DNA of 25,067 bases, from the NCBI GenBank assembly GCA_002407845.1, contig DHPK01000031.1:317-25383 (forward strand), written 5' to 3'. The position numbers and the translations under genes were made by a program. Below are positions 22,585 through 25,067 of the stretch, in pieces. Origin of the DNA: Leptolinea sp. UBA5366 (GTDB lineage: Bacteria > Chloroflexota > Anaerolineae > Anaerolineales > Anaerolineaceae). The notes beneath the pieces are model-generated. The model was not told the DNA's origin and did no database searches. It saw only the letters and a program-made list of their open reading frames with translations. Each line of letters opens with the position of its first letter. Position 1 is the stretch's first letter.

Positions 22585-22623
22585 AAAAGCTGGCGCTGAA
22601 AAAAAACAGACGCCAGCTTTTTT
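22585..22623 (+). terminator. Intrinsic terminator of the surface protein gene
   Basis: AAAAGCTGGCG and CGCCAGCTTTT form an 11-bp stem over a 15-base loop that includes eight A, followed by six T. It begins 29 bases past the stop. Confidence 0.88.
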
Positions 22624-22791
22624 GCAATTAGCTAGCGAAAAAAGGGTATGCTGAGAAGACAATAAATGAGTGACTCAGACGAGGATTAGAAATAAACCTC
22701 TCAATCAATTGGAGTAGAAGTTTAGTTTTCTGTCGATCAGAACCATGCGGAGATAAAAACCGCTGGAAAATCGGCTGCTTGGGTGACTCTC

Positions 22792-22800
22792 TGGTAAAAT
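22792..22800 (+). promoter_or_regulatory. Candidate extended -10 element for ribonuclease Z
   Basis: TGGTAAAAT on the plus strand, about 40 bases before the TTG start. No clear -35. Confidence 0.4.
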
Positions 22801-22839
22801 AATTGCGAATCAAAAAACCTAAATGAAAAGTGGGAAACG

Positions 22840-23778
22840 TTGTTCGAAATCCTTTTTTTAGGCACCTCCGCCTCAGCACCATCACTCAAACGCAGTCTTC
22901 CGTCGCTATTGGTCACGCATGATGAATTTCGCTACATGATTGACTGCGGTGAAGGGACGCAGCGTCAGATTTTGACGTCTGGTTGCGGGTTTAAACGACT
23001 GAACAAGATTCTATTTACGCATAGTCATCTCGATCATATTCTCGGTGTCGCTGGCTTGCTTTCGACGCTGCTGCGCTGGGAAAACATGGAAGAGATGGAT
23101 ATTTATGGCGGGGAGGATACGCTCATTCGTGTTAAAGACCTGTTGTTTTCGGTTGTGCTCCGCGGAAATCAGACGCCAAACCTGCTGAAATTTCACCACT
23201 TGCAGGAGGGGCTACTCTTTGATGAACGGGATTTCACAGTTAAAACCTTTCCGGTTTATCATCGCGGATCAGATTCATTTGGCTTCCGGTTTGACCGCAA
23301 ATCGCGCCGTCCTTTCCTTCCTGAAAAAGCCGAGGCGCTGGCGATCCCGCCGGGACCCTGGCGCCGGTCGCTGGTGGAAGGCAAAGCCGTGACGCTTCCG
23401 GATGGCAGAACGATTCAGCCCGATCAGGTGCTGGACGATTTGATTGAAGGCGAATCGCTGGTGGTGATCGGTGACACAGGCGAAACAGATTCGCTTATGC
23501 CGCATGTGCAGGGCGCGGACGCGCTGGTAATTGAAGCGACTTACACAGAAGAAGAGGCTGATTACGCGGACAAGTTTTCTCACATGACCGCGAAACGTTC
23601 AGCTCAGTTTGCGAAAGATGCTGGTGTCGGTGCGCTCTATCTGACGCACATCTCCAGACGGTATCGCGAGAAACAGATTCTTGAAGAAGCTCAGGCGATC
23701 TTCCCTAACACGACCGTCGCACGCGATTTTTCACATTTTGTAATCCGAAAAAATCAAGAAAAAACCGCTGAGAATTGA
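22840..23778 (+). CDS. rnz: Ribonuclease Z (tRNA 3' processing endonuclease)
   Basis: 312 residues, the usual length of the short-form bacterial enzyme, a metallo-beta-lactamase fold that removes 3' trailers from tRNA precursors in the cytoplasm. The zinc ligands are present: HSHLDH (61-66), His141 in PVYHRGSDSFGFRF, Asp212 in VVIGDTGET and His270 in YLTHISRRY; HMTA (248-251) is also typical. The N-terminus FEILFLGTSASAPS matches the family from its first residues, so the TTG at 22840 is the likely true start, with GTGGGA four bases upstream; no ATG is available nearby. It has its own candidate promoter and is closed by a bidirectional terminator. It is a single-gene unit between unrelated neighbours. 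Confidence 0.95.
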   Translation: MFEILFLGTSASAPSLKRSLPSLLVTHDEFRYMIDCGEGTQRQILTSGCGFKRLNKILFTHSHLDHILGVAGLLSTLLRWENMEEMDIYGGEDTLIRVKDLLFSVVLRGNQTPNLLKFHHLQEGLLFDERDFTVKTFPVYHRGSDSFGFRFDRKSRRPFLPEKAEALAIPPGPWRRSLVEGKAVTLPDGRTIQPDQVLDDLIEGESLVVIGDTGETDSLMPHVQGADALVIEATYTEEEADYADKFSHMTAKRSAQFAKDAGVGALYLTHISRRYREKQILEEAQAIFPNTTVARDFSHFVIRKNQEKTAEN

Positions 23779-23834
23779 ATCACGGATTGGTACTGATCCC
23801 GTTCTATCAATACATACCCTTGGTTTAACTAACA

Positions 23835-23861
23835 AAAAAGCACAACTTTGTTGTGCTTTTT
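23835..23861. terminator. Bidirectional terminator between rnz and the carbohydrate permease genes
   Basis: AAAAAGCACAAC and GTTGTGCTTTTT form a perfect 12-bp stem over a three-base loop, with A and T runs on the two sides. The flanking genes are convergent. Confidence 0.93.
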
Positions 23862-23884
23862 ATACTTGTTGATAAACGCCGGGC

Positions 23885-24730
23885 TCAGCCTTTGACCGCA
23901 CCGGCAGTCATTCCCCGGATGACGTAGCGCTGGGTCACAATTGCCAGCACCAGCACCGGGAACGTGATCACGGTCGCGGCAGCCATCAGACCGCCCCAGT
24001 CAATTGAGGCATAGGAAATGAAGTTATAGATTGCAACCGGCACAGTGCGAGTTTTGTTGGTTGCCAGCACAATCGAAAACATAAAGTTATTCCAGGAAAA
24101 TGTGAAGGATAAAATTGATGCCGTCACGATTCCCGGGACAGATAGCGGCAGGACGACTTTCAGAAAAGTGGTGACAGAACTGGCGCCGTCCACTGTCGCG
24201 GCTTCCATCAGCTCTTTTGGAATTCCTTGAAAGAAAGGATCCATGATCCAGACCACAAAGGGCAATCCAACCAGCATATGGGAGATGATCAGTGCGCTGT
24301 AAGTGTCGATCAGTTTAAACTCCCGGAACATGATATAGAGCGGCAGCAGCAGCGCGATGCCGGGGATCATGCGCGCGGAAAGCAAGACCATTGACAATTT
24401 TTTCTGATTGTATTTTGCAATCGCATAAGCGGCGGGCAAGCCGATGATCAAACTGAACAGCGTCGATCCGCCTGCCACAATCAGGCTGTTGCGGATGAAG
24501 CGCAGAAAGTTTTGTTGATTGAAAACATTCTTGTAGTTTTGAAGCGTCAGCCCCTGCAGCCAGTTCGGCGGCAGTTTGGCAATTTCGATCGGGTTTTTAA
24601 AAGAGCAGTAAACCATCCAAAGGAAGGGCGCCAGAAACAAAATCATCAGCAGCCCAATCAGGATAAAGTAAAAGACTGTCGAGATCTTTCGCTTGGTTCT
24701 GTAAGTCATATCAGTAGATTTCCCAGCCAT
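23885..24730 (-). CDS. Carbohydrate ABC transporter permease (MalG type)
   Basis: 281 residues with six predicted membrane spans, first at about 16-38 (STVFYFILIGLLMILFLAPF). The cytoplasmic EAA loop that docks the ATPase is ELMEAATVDGASSVTTFLKV followed by VLPLSVPGIVTA, and the C-terminal end RYVIRGMTAGAVKG is characteristic of the MalG/UgpE side of sugar importers (CUT1 family). It would form a heterodimeric channel with the product of the adjacent upstream gene. The ATG at 24728-24730 directly follows the TAA of that gene, with GAGGA just upstream overlapping the stop region, so the pair is translationally coupled. A bidirectional terminator lies beyond its 3' end, making it the last gene of the operon. 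The sugar cannot be named; the binding protein must lie outside the window. Confidence 0.94.
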   Translation of the reverse strand: MAGKSTDMTYRTKRKISTVFYFILIGLLMILFLAPFLWMVYCSFKNPIEIAKLPPNWLQGLTLQNYKNVFNQQNFLRFIRNSLIVAGGSTLFSLIIGLPAAYAIAKYNQKKLSMVLLSARMIPGIALLLPLYIMFREFKLIDTYSALIISHMLVGLPFVVWIMDPFFQGIPKELMEAATVDGASSVTTFLKVVLPLSVPGIVTASILSFTFSWNNFMFSIVLATNKTRTVPVAIYNFISYASIDWGGLMAAATVITFPVLVLAIVTQRYVIRGMTAGAVKG

Positions 24731-25067
24731 TTAATCCTCGACTTTCTTTCTGAACAGGGTTACGAGATAAACACACCCGATGACGATGGTGAAGAAAATG
24801 ACTAAAATAGACGATGCATAGCCAAATTTGAAATAATAGAAAGCATTCTGGTACGCATAAATGTTCAGCGTCTCAGAAGAATAGCCGGGACCTCCGCTTG
24901 TCGTTGCGTAAATGATGTCAAAAGTTTTGATGCAGTCAATGAACCGCAGCATCATTCCGACAATCAGTGTCGGTTTCATCATCGGCAGCGTGATTTTCCA
25001 GAATAGCTGCCAGTTGGACGCGCCGTCAATTTTGGCGGATTCGGACGGATCTGTCGGCAGCTGTGCC
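24731..25067 (-). CDS. Carbohydrate ABC transporter permease (MalF type), C-terminal part (cut by window edge)
   Basis: The frame is open to the window end and gives 111 residues of a MalF/UgpA-type permease. The EAA loop is visible at the cut, SAKIDGASNWQLFWKITLPM, followed by the family pattern MLRFIDCIKTFDIIYATTSG, GGPGYSSETLNIYAYQNAF and a last membrane span (SSILVIFFTIVIGCVYLVTL). It pairs with the MalG-type permease that starts on the next base after its TAA. An internal ATG at 24980-24982 is not the start: the family pattern continues upstream of it. Confidence 0.93.
   Translation of the reverse strand, partial: AQLPTDPSESAKIDGASNWQLFWKITLPMMKPTLIVGMMLRFIDCIKTFDIIYATTSGGPGYSSETLNIYAYQNAFYYFKFGYASSILVIFFTIVIGCVYLVTLFRKKVED

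Noticed and set aside
22601..22608. Run of eight A after the surface protein gene as a slippage site
   Set aside because: It lies in the loop of a terminator, outside any coding region.
1..25067. CRISPR array, transposase, integrase or attachment site
   Set aside because: No regularly spaced repeats, no recombinase or transposase motifs and no flanking direct repeats were seen.

Overview
The window looks like a chromosomal segment of a bacterium from the phylum Chloroflexota, most likely class Anaerolineae. The basis is the N-terminus of the RNA polymerase beta subunit at the left edge, a degenerate PP2C-like membrane protein of a type I associate with that group, secreted proteins with NBR1-Ig-like and DUF11/DUF7507-like repeats, and a fermenter-style set of ABC importers. 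This is inference from protein style, not a database match. Intergenic DNA is AT-rich, and several real genes start at TTG or at an internal ATG chosen by a clear ribosome binding site.

Layout. (1) 1-1206: the 5' end of rpoB and, upstream on the same strand, a small DUF4298-like gene. (2) 1207-1793: mostly non-coding, with two good inverted repeats and one doubtful 33-codon ORF. (3) 1794-4073: a MATE efflux pump and an orphan 246-residue protein, both on the minus strand. (4) 4221-6836: an 871-residue, single-pass membrane protein with a PP2C-like cytoplasmic part lacking its metal-binding aspartates, a long acidic linker and an external propeller-like part; a run of 11 A lies in its linker. 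(5) 6886-8506: a divergent pair, a secreted coiled-coil/Ig protein and a lipoprotein that binds polar amino acids. (6) 8608-11734: a DUF7000-like gene, a DDAH-type guanidine hydrolase, and the ATPase and permease of a polar amino acid ABC importer, all on the minus strand. (7) 11868-17244: a tight three-gene polysaccharide operon on the minus strand, transcribed in the order bi-domain oxidoreductase, heparinase II/III-like lyase, GT4 glycosyltransferase. (8) 17245-17708: an unusually AT-rich divergent regulatory region. (9) 17709-22556: a 1615-residue secreted surface protein ending in LPSTG plus only four residues. (10) 22840-23778: ribonuclease Z with a TTG start. (11) 23885 to the right edge: two permeases of a carbohydrate ABC importer (MalG and MalF type), the second cut by the window end.

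How they fit together. The amino acid binding lipoprotein, permease and ATPase probably form one importer, and the neighbouring DDAH may process what it brings in (arginine or methylated arginines). The polysaccharide operon and the giant exported repeat protein suggest cell-surface construction. Most transcription units are bounded by clear hairpin terminators, and many putative promoters share an extended -10 (TGnTAnnAT) with no convincing -35. I see no tRNA, rRNA, CRISPR array, insertion sequence or prophage. No defence or mobile system is evident; the least explained items are the degenerate PP2C-like protein with its slippery A run, the giant LPSTG protein, and the orphan 246-residue protein.
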